Assembly (NCBI RefSeq): GCF_003259435.1 | Contig: NZ_QLMA01000001.1 | Coordinates: 434,001 to 498,000 of the forward strand | Source of the DNA: Chitinophaga dinghuensis | GTDB lineage: Bacteria; Bacteroidota; Bacteroidia; Chitinophagales; Chitinophagaceae | Direction of reading: 5' to 3' | DNA length: 64,000 nt | Shown: positions 42,817-51,871 of the stretch, piece by piece | How the letters are laid out: each line of letters starts with the position of its first letter | Numbering within the stretch: position 1 is the first letter of the stretch | The notes under the pieces: generated by a model | Seen by the model: only the letters and a program-made list of their open reading frames with translations | What the model was told of the DNA's origin: nothing | Database searches by the model: none | Program-made: the position numbers and the translations under genes

Positions 42817-43680
42817 TTAGTTCAAAATAGGTTCAACGGTATAGCCTTTTGCCTGTAGTAGTTTGATAAGTCCATCATCTCCTCCCAGGTGTCCTGCGCC
42901 TACGGCGAAGAAGTTACTGCCTTTTTTCATCATATCAGGCATTTTGTTAGCCCAGTTCACATTTCTCACATGTAACATCCAGTATTTAGCATTGGTATCC
43001 ATGAATTTTTCGGAGGTCATATCGTTATAAATTACCGGCAGATTCTCCTCTTTGTAAATCTTAACCATTCCATCCATAAACGCTTTATATTCCTCGAATG
43101 CCTGGATTTTTGCCAACGCATATTCATCTGTATATGCATTTTGTAAAAACCTCATCTGGGCTGTAATGGTTTCCAATGTATCCACTTTCATTTTACGTTG
43201 CATGGCCATTTTCAACAGCTCTGCCTCATACATCTTTAAGTCTGTACATGGATAAGTAGCATATATCATAAGACCAGAAATTGTAAAGAGAGAAGAATTA
43301 TCTACCTGTGACAACGTCATTTTGGTGTATTTACGCAGAACAGAATCTATCATCTTGCTCTGATCCGGACTCAGTCTTTTACTTTGCGGTATAGGAGAAG
43401 CATCTGCTGCCTGCATTTCCTTCATGGCTGCCGGACTGAATATATCCGCCTCAATTACATATCTGTCCGCACTCTCCAACGCACGGGTTACTTTATCTTT
43501 AATCACAAAATCACTGCTACACATCATATGCAAAGTGCCAAACAAATAACTTGGCTTCTCCAAACCATTACCACTCACCTTCCATAAAAGTGATTTAGTA
43601 TCCGATTGAGCCGCTACTACTGATACAGTTAATAACTTAATTAAAAAGCTCATTACAATAGATTTGAACATATTTCTCAT
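42817..43680 (-). CDS. TraB/GumN family protein, exported
   Basis: This 287-residue protein has a signal peptide (FLIKLLTVSVVAAQ). Family hallmarks are the two GxxH motifs: SYLFGTLHMMC near residue 50 and FFAVGAGHLGGDDG near residue 262, plus VIEADIF with a conserved Glu near residue 77 and a helical middle. TraB/GumN proteins are predicted metal-dependent hydrolases, some shown or proposed to be peptidases. It is co-transcribed with an ECF sigma factor. A broken copy of its C-terminus lies at 40746-40925. Three ~89-bp repeats lie directly upstream. Confidence 0.85.
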   Translation of the reverse strand: MRNMFKSIVMSFLIKLLTVSVVAAQSDTKSLLWKVSGNGLEKPSYLFGTLHMMCSSDFVIKDKVTRALESADRYVIEADIFSPAAMKEMQAADASPIPQSKRLSPDQSKMIDSVLRKYTKMTLSQVDNSSLFTISGLMIYATYPCTDLKMYEAELLKMAMQRKMKVDTLETITAQMRFLQNAYTDEYALAKIQAFEEYKAFMDGMVKIYKEENLPVIYNDMTSEKFMDTNAKYWMLHVRNVNWANKMPDMMKKGSNFFAVGAGHLGGDDGLIKLLQAKGYTVEPILN

Positions 43681-43696
43681 GGCGTTGAATTTTTTA

Positions 43697-43930
43697 GTGT
43701 TTATGTTATTAGTAGCGCTTCGTTTGATTTCGTTACAGATTTTCTGAAATTTTTTTTACGATTAAAACCCGGCGCTTGTTTTTTGAGTGTTTAAATGATT
43801 AGTAACACATCATGCTGATTCGTTACAGATTTCTGGATATTTTTTTTATCGCCGAAAAAAACCAAGATTACTGGTTGTTTATATCATTAGTATGCGATCG
43901 CATTCATTCGTTACAGATTTTTGCAAAAAT
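43697..43930 (-). repeat. Three degenerate ~89-bp tandem repeats upstream of the TraB/GumN gene
   Basis: Copies start at 43697, 43787 and 43875. Each begins GTGTTTAnnTnATTAGTA or close to it (third copy GTTTATATCATTAGTA) and has CGTTACAGATTT 34 bases later (43731, 43821, 43909), then a T-rich and an A-rich run. The periods are 90 and 88 bases. They lie 17-250 bases upstream of the TraB/GumN start and so may be regulatory. Together with the his promoter region they fill the 43681-44084 gap; no gene is seen. Confidence 0.75.
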
Positions 43931-44044
43931 ATTTTCACAAGAAAAAATAACAGCGCTTATACATTATTGTAACAGTGCTTATATAATGTGGAGATCAGCC
44001 ACTGTTAAGGATTTGTTACCATCAGGCAGCCCCGAAAAAAAATA

Positions 44045-44074
44045 TTTGTTTTGTTGATTTTGTTATTACTTTTG
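44045..44074 (+). promoter_or_regulatory. his operon promoter
   Basis: TTTG at 44045-44048 and TACTTTTG at 44067-44074 (fits TAnnTTTG) are separated by 18 bases. The leader-peptide ATG is only 10 bases after the -7 element, so the mRNA leader before it is very short. Confidence 0.65.
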
Positions 44075-44084
44075 TAATCGAATT

Positions 44085-44147
44085 ATGAAAGCAAACACAC
44101 ATATCCATCATCACCATCATACTTACCCGAACGGTAGGCTGGGATGA
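44085..44147 (+). CDS. hisL: his operon leader peptide
   Basis: This 20-codon frame has six His codons within seven consecutive codons (44100-44120), interrupted by one Ile codon, and then a stop at 44145. Ribosomes slow here when charged tRNA-His is scarce. The His run ends 10 bases before the segment that can disrupt the downstream terminator. This gene is too small for ordinary gene finding. Confidence 0.88.
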   Translation: MKANTHIHHHHHTYPNGRLG

Positions 44148-44210
44148 TCATATGTATCCAATAATATTTGAAACATCATCTAGGGCTTGCCGCAACGGTA
44201 AGCCCTTTTT
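44131..44210 (+). terminator. his attenuator
   Basis: The terminator is GGGCTTGCCG (44183-44192), loop CAA, CGGTAAGCCC (44196-44205), then a T5 run. The leader segment at 44131-44139 (CGGTAGGCT) resembles the 3-prime arm and can pair instead with the 5-prime arm, including wobble pairs, forming an antiterminator. Stalling at the His codons leaves this segment free; complete translation to 44147 would cover it. Confidence 0.82.
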
Positions 44211-44223
44211 ATTTGTATCCAAG

Positions 44224-45078
44224 ATGAAACTAAAACTCGCCATCCAGAAATCAGGCCGCCTGCACGATGATTCTATCAAACTGCTGAAAGAATGCGGCAT
44301 CGACATCAACAACGGTGTCAACAAACTGAAAACAGAAGCCTCCAACTTCCCGTTGGAAGTATTCTTCCTCCGCGACGATGATATTCCCCAATACATCGAA
44401 GACGGTGTCGCGGATATCGGTATCGTTGGCGAAAACGTAGTTCTGGAAAAGAAAAAACAGGTAGACATCGTAGAAAAACTCGGATTCGGTAAATGTCGAC
44501 TCTCCATGGCAGTGCCAAAATCCATGGAATACAATTCCGTTGAAGATCTGCAAAATACCCGCATCGCCACCAGCTACCCAATTATCGTCAACGAATTCCT
44601 CCGCAAAAACAATATCAAAGCGGAAATTCATGAGATCAGCGGGTCCGTGGAAATCGCTCCCGGCATAGGTTTGGCCGATGGCATCTGCGACCTCGTCAGC
44701 AGCGGATCTACCCTCTTCATGAACGGCCTCAAAGAAGTGGAAACTGTCCTCAAATCAGAAGCGGTGCTCGCTGCATTCAAAAGCATTCAGCCTGCTCAAA
44801 GCAAATTACTGGATAAACTCCTCTTCCGCATCCAGGCTGTGAAAAAGGCGAAAAACAATAAATATATTCTCCTCAACGCGCCCAATGAAAAACTACAGGA
44901 AATCATTGCGCTGCTGCCAGGGATGAAAAGTCCTACCGTACTGCCTTTGGCAGAAGCAGGATGGAGCAGCGTACACTCCGTACTAAACGAAAATGATTTC
45001 TGGGATATCATCGAAAGCCTGAAAGCTGCCGGCGCCCAAGGTATCCTGGTAGTGCCAATCGAAAAAATGGTGATCTGA
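44224..45078 (+). CDS. hisG: ATP phosphoribosyltransferase
   Basis: First enzyme of histidine synthesis: ATP plus PRPP to phosphoribosyl-ATP. It has 284 residues, the long form with the C-terminal ACT-like regulatory domain (about 205-284; LLPGMKSPTVLPLAEAGW), which binds histidine for feedback inhibition. The catalytic part shows LAIQKSGRL at the start and DGICDLVSSGSTL near residue 160, the PRPP-binding loop. The start is ATG 44224; the longer in-frame start at 44152 would lie in the attenuator hairpin and is rejected. First structural gene of the his block. Confidence 0.95.
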   Translation: MKLKLAIQKSGRLHDDSIKLLKECGIDINNGVNKLKTEASNFPLEVFFLRDDDIPQYIEDGVADIGIVGENVVLEKKKQVDIVEKLGFGKCRLSMAVPKSMEYNSVEDLQNTRIATSYPIIVNEFLRKNNIKAEIHEISGSVEIAPGIGLADGICDLVSSGSTLFMNGLKEVETVLKSEAVLAAFKSIQPAQSKLLDKLLFRIQAVKKAKNNKYILLNAPNEKLQEIIALLPGMKSPTVLPLAEAGWSSVHSVLNENDFWDIIESLKAAGAQGILVVPIEKMVI

Positions 45079-45093
45079 TAAAAGCGTATAATC

Positions 45094-46389
45094 ATGCAGA
45101 TTTATAAATATCCAAATACGGCTACCTGGGGAGAAATCCTACAACGCCCTGTAATGGATACTTCCGCCCTGGAACAGAAAGTAGAGGCTATTCTCCAGGA
45201 TGTTAAAGCTAACGGCGACCAGGCTATCCGCAAATACGCGGAACTCTTCGATAAACTACAACTCGCAGACCTGGAAGTGCCTGCCGCTGCCCTCGACGCG
45301 GCAGAAGCCTCCCTCGACCCGGCTTTGAAAGCTGCTATCAATCAGGCAGCTAAAAATATCCATACTTTCCACTCGGCACAACAATCTGTCCCCGTGGAAA
45401 TTGAAACAATGCCTGGCGTTAAATGCTGGCGGAAATCAGTGCCTATTGAAAAGGTAGGACTCTATATCCCCGGCGGCTCTGCCCCGCTGTTCTCCACCAT
45501 CCTGATGCTGGCCATCCCCGCTAAAATCGCTGGATGTAAAGAAATCATTCTCTGCACGCCCTCTACGCATCCGGCTATTCTTTATACGGCCAAACTGGTG
45601 GGCGTTTCCAAAATATTCACCATCGGCGGCGTACAAGCTATTGCGGCCATGGCCTATGGCACAGAGTCTGTACCCCAGGTATATAAAATATTCGGACCCG
45701 GTAACCAATACGTTACCTGCGCAAAACAACTGGTGAATAAAAGCGGCCTGGCAATAGACATGCCTGCCGGCCCTTCTGAAGTGGCGGTGCTGGCTGATGA
45801 GACCTGCATCCCGGCCTTTGTGGCTGCCGATCTGCTCTCACAGGCGGAACATGGCCCCGACAGCCAGGTGGTGCTGGTTACGACCAGCGAACAGGTGATA
45901 GCAGATGTTCAACAGGCATTGCAATCCCAGCTGGAAAAACTTCCCCGTAAAGATATCGCTGCCGCTGCACTGGATAATAGTCGCATCATCCTCGTGGAAG
46001 ATAAGAATGCCGCCATGCAGCTCCTGAATGCTTATGCGCCCGAACACCTCATCCTGGCTTGCGCTGCTGCGGAAGAGATAGCTGGTAAGGTCACCAACGC
46101 CGGTTCTGTATTCATCGGAAATTATACCCCGGAAAGCGCAGGCGATTATGCTTCCGGCACAAATCACACCCTGCCTACAAACGGCTACGCTAAGGCCTAT
46201 AGCGGCGTTTCGCTGGACAGCTTTGTAAAAAAGATTACCTTCCAAAAAATATCGGAAGGCGGCCTCCTGGAAATCGGCGCTACCATTGAGGCAATGGCAG
46301 CCGCAGAAGGACTGGATGCGCACAAACAAGCAGTAACCATCCGTTTGAATCAAATTATTGACAGCAGTAAAAAGAATATCAATGTTTAA
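45094..46389 (+). CDS. hisD: Histidinol dehydrogenase
   Basis: It oxidises L-histidinol to L-histidine in two NAD-dependent steps. The 431-residue length is standard. Visible family features are VGLYIPGGSAPLFST, IFGPGNQYVT, DMPAGPSEV, LLSQAEHGPDSQ (Zn ligands Gln and His) and NAYAPEHL (catalytic Glu and His) near residues 310-320. It is 15 bases after hisG and overlaps hisC by eight bases. Confidence 0.96.
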   Translation: MQIYKYPNTATWGEILQRPVMDTSALEQKVEAILQDVKANGDQAIRKYAELFDKLQLADLEVPAAALDAAEASLDPALKAAINQAAKNIHTFHSAQQSVPVEIETMPGVKCWRKSVPIEKVGLYIPGGSAPLFSTILMLAIPAKIAGCKEIILCTPSTHPAILYTAKLVGVSKIFTIGGVQAIAAMAYGTESVPQVYKIFGPGNQYVTCAKQLVNKSGLAIDMPAGPSEVAVLADETCIPAFVAADLLSQAEHGPDSQVVLVTTSEQVIADVQQALQSQLEKLPRKDIAAAALDNSRIILVEDKNAAMQLLNAYAPEHLILACAAAEEIAGKVTNAGSVFIGNYTPESAGDYASGTNHTLPTNGYAKAYSGVSLDSFVKKITFQKISEGGLLEIGATIEAMAAAEGLDAHKQAVTIRLNQIIDSSKKNINV

Positions 46390-47455
46390 TCTGGACTCCC
46401 TCCTGAGGAATAATATCAAAAGACTGGTGCCTTACTCCTCGGCAAGAGATGAATTTAAAGGAGAAGCAACTGTATATATCGATGCCAACGAAAATGGCTA
46501 CGGATCACCGTTACCTGTAAATTATAACCGCTACCCAGATCCCCTGCAATGGAAGCTGAAATATAAGCTGGCAGAGGTGAAAGGCGTACCTCCACAGAAT
46601 ATTTTCCTGGGCAACGGCAGCGATGAAGCAATCGATATCCTTTATCGCGCTTTCTGTAACCCAGGTGTGGATAACGTGGTATTATGCCCGCCTACTTACG
46701 GTATGTACGAGGTAAGCGCCAATATCAACGATGTGGTCATCCGAAAAGTGAGTCTGACAGAAGACTTTCAGCTGGATATTGCAGGGCTCCAGGAAGCCAT
46801 TGATGAAAATACCAAACTTATTTTCATCTGCTCTCCTAACAATCCTACCGGTAACTCCATAAACAGAGCGGATATTGAACTGCTGTTGAATAACTTCGAC
46901 GGAATAGTGGTGATTGATGAGGCTTATATCAATTTCTCCCGCCAGAAATCCTTTATCCAGGAACTGACGGAATATCCTAACCTGGTGGTGATGCAAACGC
47001 TGTCCAAAGCGTGGGGCCTGGCGGGTTTGCGCGTAGGTATGGCCTTCGCCAGCGAGGAAATTATCCATGTGTTCAATAAAATCAAGCCGCCCTATAACAT
47101 GAACCAGTCGACCCAGGAACTGGCTTTCCAGGCACTGGATAATGTCACTAAGGTGAATGAGTGGATCAGAGAAACAGTGATTGAAAGAGACTTGTTATCT
47201 GCCGCACTGGAACAGCTTCCTGAAGTATTGCAGGTATACCCCAGCGATGCCAACTTTGTCCTCGTTAAAACGACCGATGCCAAAGGAATCTATACCTACC
47301 TTACTACTAAAGGTATTATTGTGCGCGATCGCTCCAAAGTGGAGCTGTGTGCCGGTTGTCTGCGTATTACCATTGGTACTCCTGCCGAAAACCAGCTGCT
47401 GCTGGAAGCATTGAAAACTTATCAACCGCAAACTGAAAAAACGGTCTCAGCATGA
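46382..47455 (+). CDS. hisC: Histidinol-phosphate aminotransferase
   Basis: A PLP-dependent aminotransferase of class I/II that converts imidazole-acetol phosphate to histidinol phosphate. It has 357 residues from ATG 46382, which overlaps the hisD stop; an earlier in-frame TTG at 46358 is unlikely. Motifs: [10 protein letters not shown] near the N-terminus, [17 protein letters not shown] (PLP Asn), VIDEAYINF (PLP Asp) and [14 protein letters not shown] with the Schiff-base Lys. Confidence 0.96.
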   Translation: MFNLDSLLRNNIKRLVPYSSARDEFKGEATVYIDANENGYGSPLPVNYNRYPDPLQWKLKYKLAEVKGVPPQNIFLGNGSDEAIDILYRAFCNPGVDNVVLCPPTYGMYEVSANINDVVIRKVSLTEDFQLDIAGLQEAIDENTKLIFICSPNNPTGNSINRADIELLLNNFDGIVVIDEAYINFSRQKSFIQELTEYPNLVVMQTLSKAWGLAGLRVGMAFASEEIIHVFNKIKPPYNMNQSTQELAFQALDNVTKVNEWIRETVIERDLLSAALEQLPEVLQVYPSDANFVLVKTTDAKGIYTYLTTKGIIVRDRSKVELCAGCLRITIGTPAENQLLLEALKTYQPQTEKTVSA

Positions 47456-48588
47456 AACGGGTCCTCTTTATAGACAGGGATGGTACATTGATTAAAGAAG
47501 TGCCGCCAACATATCAGATCGATAGCCTGGAGAAAGTGGAATTCTATCCCAAGGTATTCGTAAACATGGCCAAAATCGCCTCTGAACTAGGTTACGAGCT
47601 GGCCATGGTGACCAACCAGGACGGCCTGGGAACCGCCTCTTTTCCAGAAGATACCTTCTGGCCAGCTCAGAACATGATTTTAAAGGCTTTTGAGAACGAA
47701 GGGGTAGTATTCGATGATATCTTCGTAGACCGCAGTTTTCCGGCCGATAACGCCCCTACGCGCAAGCCGGGCACTGGGATGCTGACCAAATACTTTTCCG
47801 GCGATTATGACCTGGAAAACTCCTTTGTAATCGGAGATCGTATCACCGATGTTCAATTGGCCAAAAATCTGGGGGCAAAAGCCATCTGGATGAATGAAGG
47901 TACCGGACTGGGCAGTGGAGAAATCGCAGATACCGCAGCGGGATTAAGGGATGTGATCGCTTTGGAGTCTACCAACTGGGATAAAATCTATGAATTCCTG
48001 AAGGTAGGACTTCGTACGGTAACGCATGTACGAAAAACCAATGAAACCGATATTACTATTACGCTCAACCTGGATGGTACTGGTAAAGCGAATATCCATA
48101 CCGGCCTGGGATTCTTTGACCATATGCTGGATCAGATTGCCCGCCATGGCAGTATCGACCTGGAAATCATTGCAAAGGGCGACCTGCATATAGATGAACA
48201 TCATACCATTGAAGATACCGGTATTGCTTTGGGAGAAGCAATTGCCAAAGGTTTAGGAGATAAAAGAGGGATAGAGAGATACGGATTTTCCTTACCGATG
48301 GATGACTGCTTTGCCCAGGTGGGGATTGACTTTGGCGGCCGTAACTGGCTGGTATGGGAGGCTGATTTTAAAAGAGAGAAAATAGGGGAGATGCCTACCG
48401 AAATGTTTTACCATTTCTTTAAGTCTTTCTCCGATGGAGCCCGTGCTAACCTTAATGTTAAAGCAGAAGGTCAGAATGAGCATCATAAGATAGAAGCGAT
48501 ATTTAAGGCCTTTGCCAAAGCGGTAAAAATGGCCGTAAAGCGCAACCCGACAAAAATGCAGCTGCCTAGTACGAAAGGAGTGCTATAA
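47452..48588 (+). CDS. hisB: Bifunctional histidinol-phosphatase / imidazoleglycerol-phosphate dehydratase
   Basis: This 378-residue protein is the two-domain form. Residues about 1-165 are a HAD phosphatase (FIDRDGTLI with the two Asp, [22 protein letters not shown]). Residues about 185-378 are IGP dehydratase ([27 protein letters not shown] and [12 protein letters not shown] with the manganese-binding His). It carries two non-consecutive steps of the pathway. It overlaps hisC by four bases (ATGA). The trp leader follows. Confidence 0.96.
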   Translation: MKRVLFIDRDGTLIKEVPPTYQIDSLEKVEFYPKVFVNMAKIASELGYELAMVTNQDGLGTASFPEDTFWPAQNMILKAFENEGVVFDDIFVDRSFPADNAPTRKPGTGMLTKYFSGDYDLENSFVIGDRITDVQLAKNLGAKAIWMNEGTGLGSGEIADTAAGLRDVIALESTNWDKIYEFLKVGLRTVTHVRKTNETDITITLNLDGTGKANIHTGLGFFDHMLDQIARHGSIDLEIIAKGDLHIDEHHTIEDTGIALGEAIAKGLGDKRGIERYGFSLPMDDCFAQVGIDFGGRNWLVWEADFKREKIGEMPTEMFYHFFKSFSDGARANLNVKAEGQNEHHKIEAIFKAFAKAVKMAVKRNPTKMQLPSTKGVL

Positions 48589-48614
48589 TTTTCTTTCCTA
48601 ATGGAAAAAAATTA

Positions 48615-48646
48615 TTTGCATTTAATGTAAAAATGTTTCATTTTTG
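48615..48646 (+). promoter_or_regulatory. Internal trp promoter
   Basis: TTTG at 48615-48618 and CATTTTTG at 48639-48646 (one mismatch to TAnnTTTG) are 20 bases apart. The leader-peptide ATG is 9 bases after the -7 box, the same arrangement as at the his promoter. Confidence 0.5.
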
Positions 48647-48654
48647 CTCTCATT

Positions 48655-48708
48655 ATGCAGAATATCATGACAAATAAACATTGGTGGTGGCACGGAATCA
48701 AATCTTGA
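48655..48708 (+). CDS. trpL: trp operon leader peptide
   Basis: A 17-codon frame with three consecutive Trp codons (48682-48690, in HWWWHG) and a stop at 48706. An internal ATG at 48667 is an alternative start. It lies between hisB and trpE and directly before an attenuator. Confidence 0.88.
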   Translation: MQNIMTNKHWWWHGIKS

Positions 48709-48709
48709 T

Positions 48710-48785
48710 CTGTGTTACAGTGCCATGTTTCGTCCTGAAATATATTTGGAAGGCTCGCTGTTACACAGCGGGCCTTTCTACTTTT
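48710..48785 (+). terminator. trp attenuator
   Basis: AAGGCTCGCTG (48750-48760) pairs with CAGCGGGCCTT (48766-48776), loop TTACA, followed by a T-rich stretch. CTGTGTTACAG (48710-48720), just after the leader stop, can instead pair with CTGTTACACAG (48758-48768) with one mismatch, giving an antiterminator. The leader also holds a small dyad (ATCAA/TTGAT, about 48697-48709). Confidence 0.8.
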
Positions 48786-48842
48786 TATCCGGTTCCTTAT
48801 TCATAATAATCACTTTCACTCATTTAGGATATTATATCAGTC

Positions 48843-50252
48843 ATGCGTACCATTCAAGTAAAATCTAGATCCAAACAGATGCTGGCGGACGTATTCACGC
48901 CAGTGGGAATCTATCTCCGGCTGCGTGATAAATTCCCGGGCTCCATCCTCCTGGAAAGTACCGATTACAGGGCCAGCGAGAACAGCTTCTCTTTCATTGG
49001 TATCAAACCCATCGCGGGAATCGAAGTAACCTCTACCTCAAACTTTGAATTCAAGTATCCCAATCTCCCGGTAGAAAAGAAAGAACTCAAAAACAGAGAC
49101 CAGGTAACAGGAGAGATAGATAAGTTTTTGAAGAATTTCAGTTTCACCGGCAACAACCCAGTACCACTGGCACAAAGCCTCTTCGGATACACCACCTTCG
49201 ATGCAGTACAGTTCTTCGAAACGATTGAATTCAATAAACAGAAACAATCCGCCAATATCATCCCGCTGATGCGCTATCGCTTTTATCAATATGTAATAGC
49301 CATCAACCACTTTAAAGATGAACTTTATTTGTGCGAGAATCAGATAGAAGGCATTGAAAGCGAATTTGAACTGATAGAATCCCTCATCCGCCACAAAGAC
49401 TCCCCCGGTTACCCCTTCACTACCACAGGCGATGAAACTTCCAATATGACAGATGCGGAATACATGCAAATGGTAGAACAGGGGAAACAACACTGCTTCC
49501 GGGGCGATGTCTTCCAGGTAGTTCTCTCCAGAGCCTTCCAGCAGCCATTCAAAGGCGACGAATTCAATGTTTACCGCGCCTTACGCTCCATCAACCCCTC
49601 TCCTTATCTTTTCTTCTTCGATTACGGCGATTATAAACTAATGGGCTCCTCACCGGAAGCACAACTGGTAATCCGTGATGGTAAAGCTACTATTCACCCA
49701 ATCGCAGGTACTTTCCGCCGCACCGGAGAAGATGCACAGGATAAATTACTGGCAGATAAACTGCTGCAAGACCCTAAAGAGAATGCAGAACACGTAATGC
49801 TGGTAGACCTTGCCCGCAATGACCTGAGCAGAAATGCGACGGAAGTGACGGTAGACAAGTACAAAGAAGTGCAATACTATTCGCATGTAATTCACCTCGT
49901 CAGCGAAGTAACCGGCAAAACACCGAAAGACCTCAATCCTTTCTCTCTGCTGGCTTCTACCTTCCCTGCAGGCACCCTTTCCGGCGCTCCCAAGTATAGA
50001 GCAATGGAAATCATTGATGAACTGGAACCTACACCTCGCGGCTTCTATGGCGGTTGTATAGGCGCCGTTGGCTTCAATGGCAACTTCAATCATGCAATCA
50101 TGATCCGCTCTATACTCAGCAAAATGAACACCTTGTACTACCAGGCCGGCGCCGGTGTGGTAGCCAAATCAGTGGCTTCATCAGAACTGGAGGAAGTAGG
50201 CAATAAACTCAATGCTTTAAAACAGGCCATCCTGCTGGCACAAAAAATTTAA
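48843..50252 (+). CDS. trpE: Anthranilate synthase component I
   Basis: It makes anthranilate from chorismate with ammonia supplied by TrpG. The 469-residue protein has the Trp-binding LLES segment near residue 38 (SILLESTDYRAS) and the chorismate-binding core: FRGDVFQVVLSR, SPSPYLFFF-type NPSPYLFFFDYG, PIAGTFRRTG, MLVDLARNDLSR, LLASTFPAGTLSGAPK, and the C-terminal YQAGAGVVAKS. The LLES element implies feedback inhibition by tryptophan. One base separates it from trpG. Confidence 0.96.
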   Translation: MRTIQVKSRSKQMLADVFTPVGIYLRLRDKFPGSILLESTDYRASENSFSFIGIKPIAGIEVTSTSNFEFKYPNLPVEKKELKNRDQVTGEIDKFLKNFSFTGNNPVPLAQSLFGYTTFDAVQFFETIEFNKQKQSANIIPLMRYRFYQYVIAINHFKDELYLCENQIEGIESEFELIESLIRHKDSPGYPFTTTGDETSNMTDAEYMQMVEQGKQHCFRGDVFQVVLSRAFQQPFKGDEFNVYRALRSINPSPYLFFFDYGDYKLMGSSPEAQLVIRDGKATIHPIAGTFRRTGEDAQDKLLADKLLQDPKENAEHVMLVDLARNDLSRNATEVTVDKYKEVQYYSHVIHLVSEVTGKTPKDLNPFSLLASTFPAGTLSGAPKYRAMEIIDELEPTPRGFYGGCIGAVGFNGNFNHAIMIRSILSKMNTLYYQAGAGVVAKSVASSELEEVGNKLNALKQAILLAQKI

Positions 50253-50253
50253 T

Positions 50254-50823
50254 ATGAACATCCTGGTTTTTGATAACTACGACTCTTTTACATATAACCT
50301 CGTTCACCTCGTTGAAAAAATCATCGATGGTAAGGTAACAGTGGTACGCAACGACGAAATACCGCTGGAAAAAGTGAATGATTACGATAAAATCATTCTC
50401 TCCCCAGGCCCAGGTATTCCGGAAGAAGCCGGATTACTCCTGCCCCTGATCAAAGAATATGCGCCTACTAAATCCATCTTCGGCGTTTGCCTCGGACAAC
50501 AAGCCATCGGACAGGCTTTCGGCGCTTCTCTCATCAATCTCAAAGAAGTTTATCACGGCGTGGCTACCAACGTGAATATCATCAGCGATAAAGGCCGCCT
50601 GTTCAATAAACTGCCCAAAGAACTGGAAGTAGGCCGCTATCACTCATGGGTAGTGGACGAAAAAACATTACCTGCTGAACTGATTATTACTGCCAGAGAT
50701 GAAGAAGGATATATCATGGCACTCCAACACGAACGCTATGATGTATGTGGCGTACAATTCCATCCGGAAAGCGTACTTACCCCACAAGGCGAACAAATAC
50801 TGAGAAACTGGCTGGAAATGTAA
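50254..50823 (+). CDS. trpG: Anthranilate synthase component II (glutamine amidotransferase)
   Basis: This 189-residue class I glutamine amidotransferase has DNYDSFTYNL at the N-terminus, LSPGPGIPEEAG, the nucleophile Cys in FGVCLGQQAIGQ (about residue 80) and the His-Glu pair in VQFHPES. It supplies ammonia to TrpE. It is not fused to trpD. A 55-base gap to trpD holds nothing visible. Confidence 0.95.
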   Translation: MNILVFDNYDSFTYNLVHLVEKIIDGKVTVVRNDEIPLEKVNDYDKIILSPGPGIPEEAGLLLPLIKEYAPTKSIFGVCLGQQAIGQAFGASLINLKEVYHGVATNVNIISDKGRLFNKLPKELEVGRYHSWVVDEKTLPAELIITARDEEGYIMALQHERYDVCGVQFHPESVLTPQGEQILRNWLEM

Positions 50824-50878
50824 TACCATCCGTCATTTTCAACATCATCAATTTCTTCAGTTTTATTCTTAATGTATC

Positions 50879-51871
50879 ATGAAAAAGATTTTAAATTATC
50901 TCTTCGAACATAAAACTTTCAGCCGCGAAGCTGCTAAAGACATACTGGTGAACATTTCAAAAGGTATGTACAACGACAGCGAACTGGCTGCATTCATGAC
51001 GGTTTTCCTCATGCGTAGCATCACCATCGATGAACTGCTGGGATTCCGCGACGCCCTCCTCGAACTCTGTATTCCTGTTGATCTGAACGGCTATGATGTG
51101 TTAGACATCGTAGGCACCGGAGGAGATGCAAAAAATACATTTAATATTTCTACCTTGTCCTGCTTTTTGGTGGCAGGAGCAGGCGCGAAAGTCGCCAAAC
51201 ATGGTAACTATGGCGTATCCTCCGTTAGTGGCGCTTCCAATCTCATGGAGCTGGTAGGATACAAATTCAAAAACGATGACAGCAAACTGAAAGCGGAACT
51301 TGAAACAGCAGGCATCTGTTTTCTGCATGCTCCACTGTTCCACCCGGCATTGAAGAACGTAGCCGGCATACGCCGCCAGTTGGGTATCCGCACCTTCTTT
51401 AACATGCTCGGACCTTTGGTAAATCCTGCTTTCGCAAAACATCAGCTCATCGGCGTATACAGCCTGGAAATGGCCAGGGTATATAACTATCTCTTCCAGC
51501 AGACAGACAAAAAATTTGTCATCGTACACAGTCTGGATGGTTATGATGAAATCTCCCTGACCGCAGACACGAAAGTAATTACCAATGAAGGCGAACAAGA
51601 CTGGACGCCGGAACAACTGGGTAAACGTAAAGTACATTCAGAAGATATCTATGGTGGTAATACGCCGGAAGAAGCAGCTAAAATATTTAGCAAAATCCTG
51701 AAAGGGGAAGGCACATGGGCACAGAACTCTGTGGTATTTGCCAATGCTGCTATGGGACTATATAGCCTGGGTAAGTACGGCTCCTATGACGATTGCTTTG
51801 CTGCGGCAGTAGAATCGCTGGAATCCGGAAAAGCTTACCAATCATTTAAAAAACTGATCGAATTACAGTAA
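50879..51871 (+). CDS. trpD: Anthranilate phosphoribosyltransferase
   Basis: It joins anthranilate and PRPP. The 330-residue protein carries DIVGTGGDAKNTFNIST (PRPP-binding), KHGNYGVSS, HPALKNVAGIRRQLGIRTFFN and GPLVNPA. It is the stand-alone form. The stop overlaps the trpC start by one base (TAATG). Confidence 0.95.
   Translation: MKKILNYLFEHKTFSREAAKDILVNISKGMYNDSELAAFMTVFLMRSITIDELLGFRDALLELCIPVDLNGYDVLDIVGTGGDAKNTFNISTLSCFLVAGAGAKVAKHGNYGVSSVSGASNLMELVGYKFKNDDSKLKAELETAGICFLHAPLFHPALKNVAGIRRQLGIRTFFNMLGPLVNPAFAKHQLIGVYSLEMARVYNYLFQQTDKKFVIVHSLDGYDEISLTADTKVITNEGEQDWTPEQLGKRKVHSEDIYGGNTPEEAAKIFSKILKGEGTWAQNSVVFANAAMGLYSLGKYGSYDDCFAAAVESLESGKAYQSFKKLIELQ

Noticed and set aside
43697..43930. 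CRISPR array
   Set aside because: Only short blocks are conserved, with three degenerate copies at ~89-bp period, and there are no cas genes.
43812..44057. 81-codon open frame on the plus strand
   Set aside because: It covers the repeat array and runs into the his promoter, and has no recognisable features.
44152..44223. Upstream extension of hisG
   Set aside because: The extension would be translated through the attenuator hairpin; ATG 44224 gives the normal HisG start.
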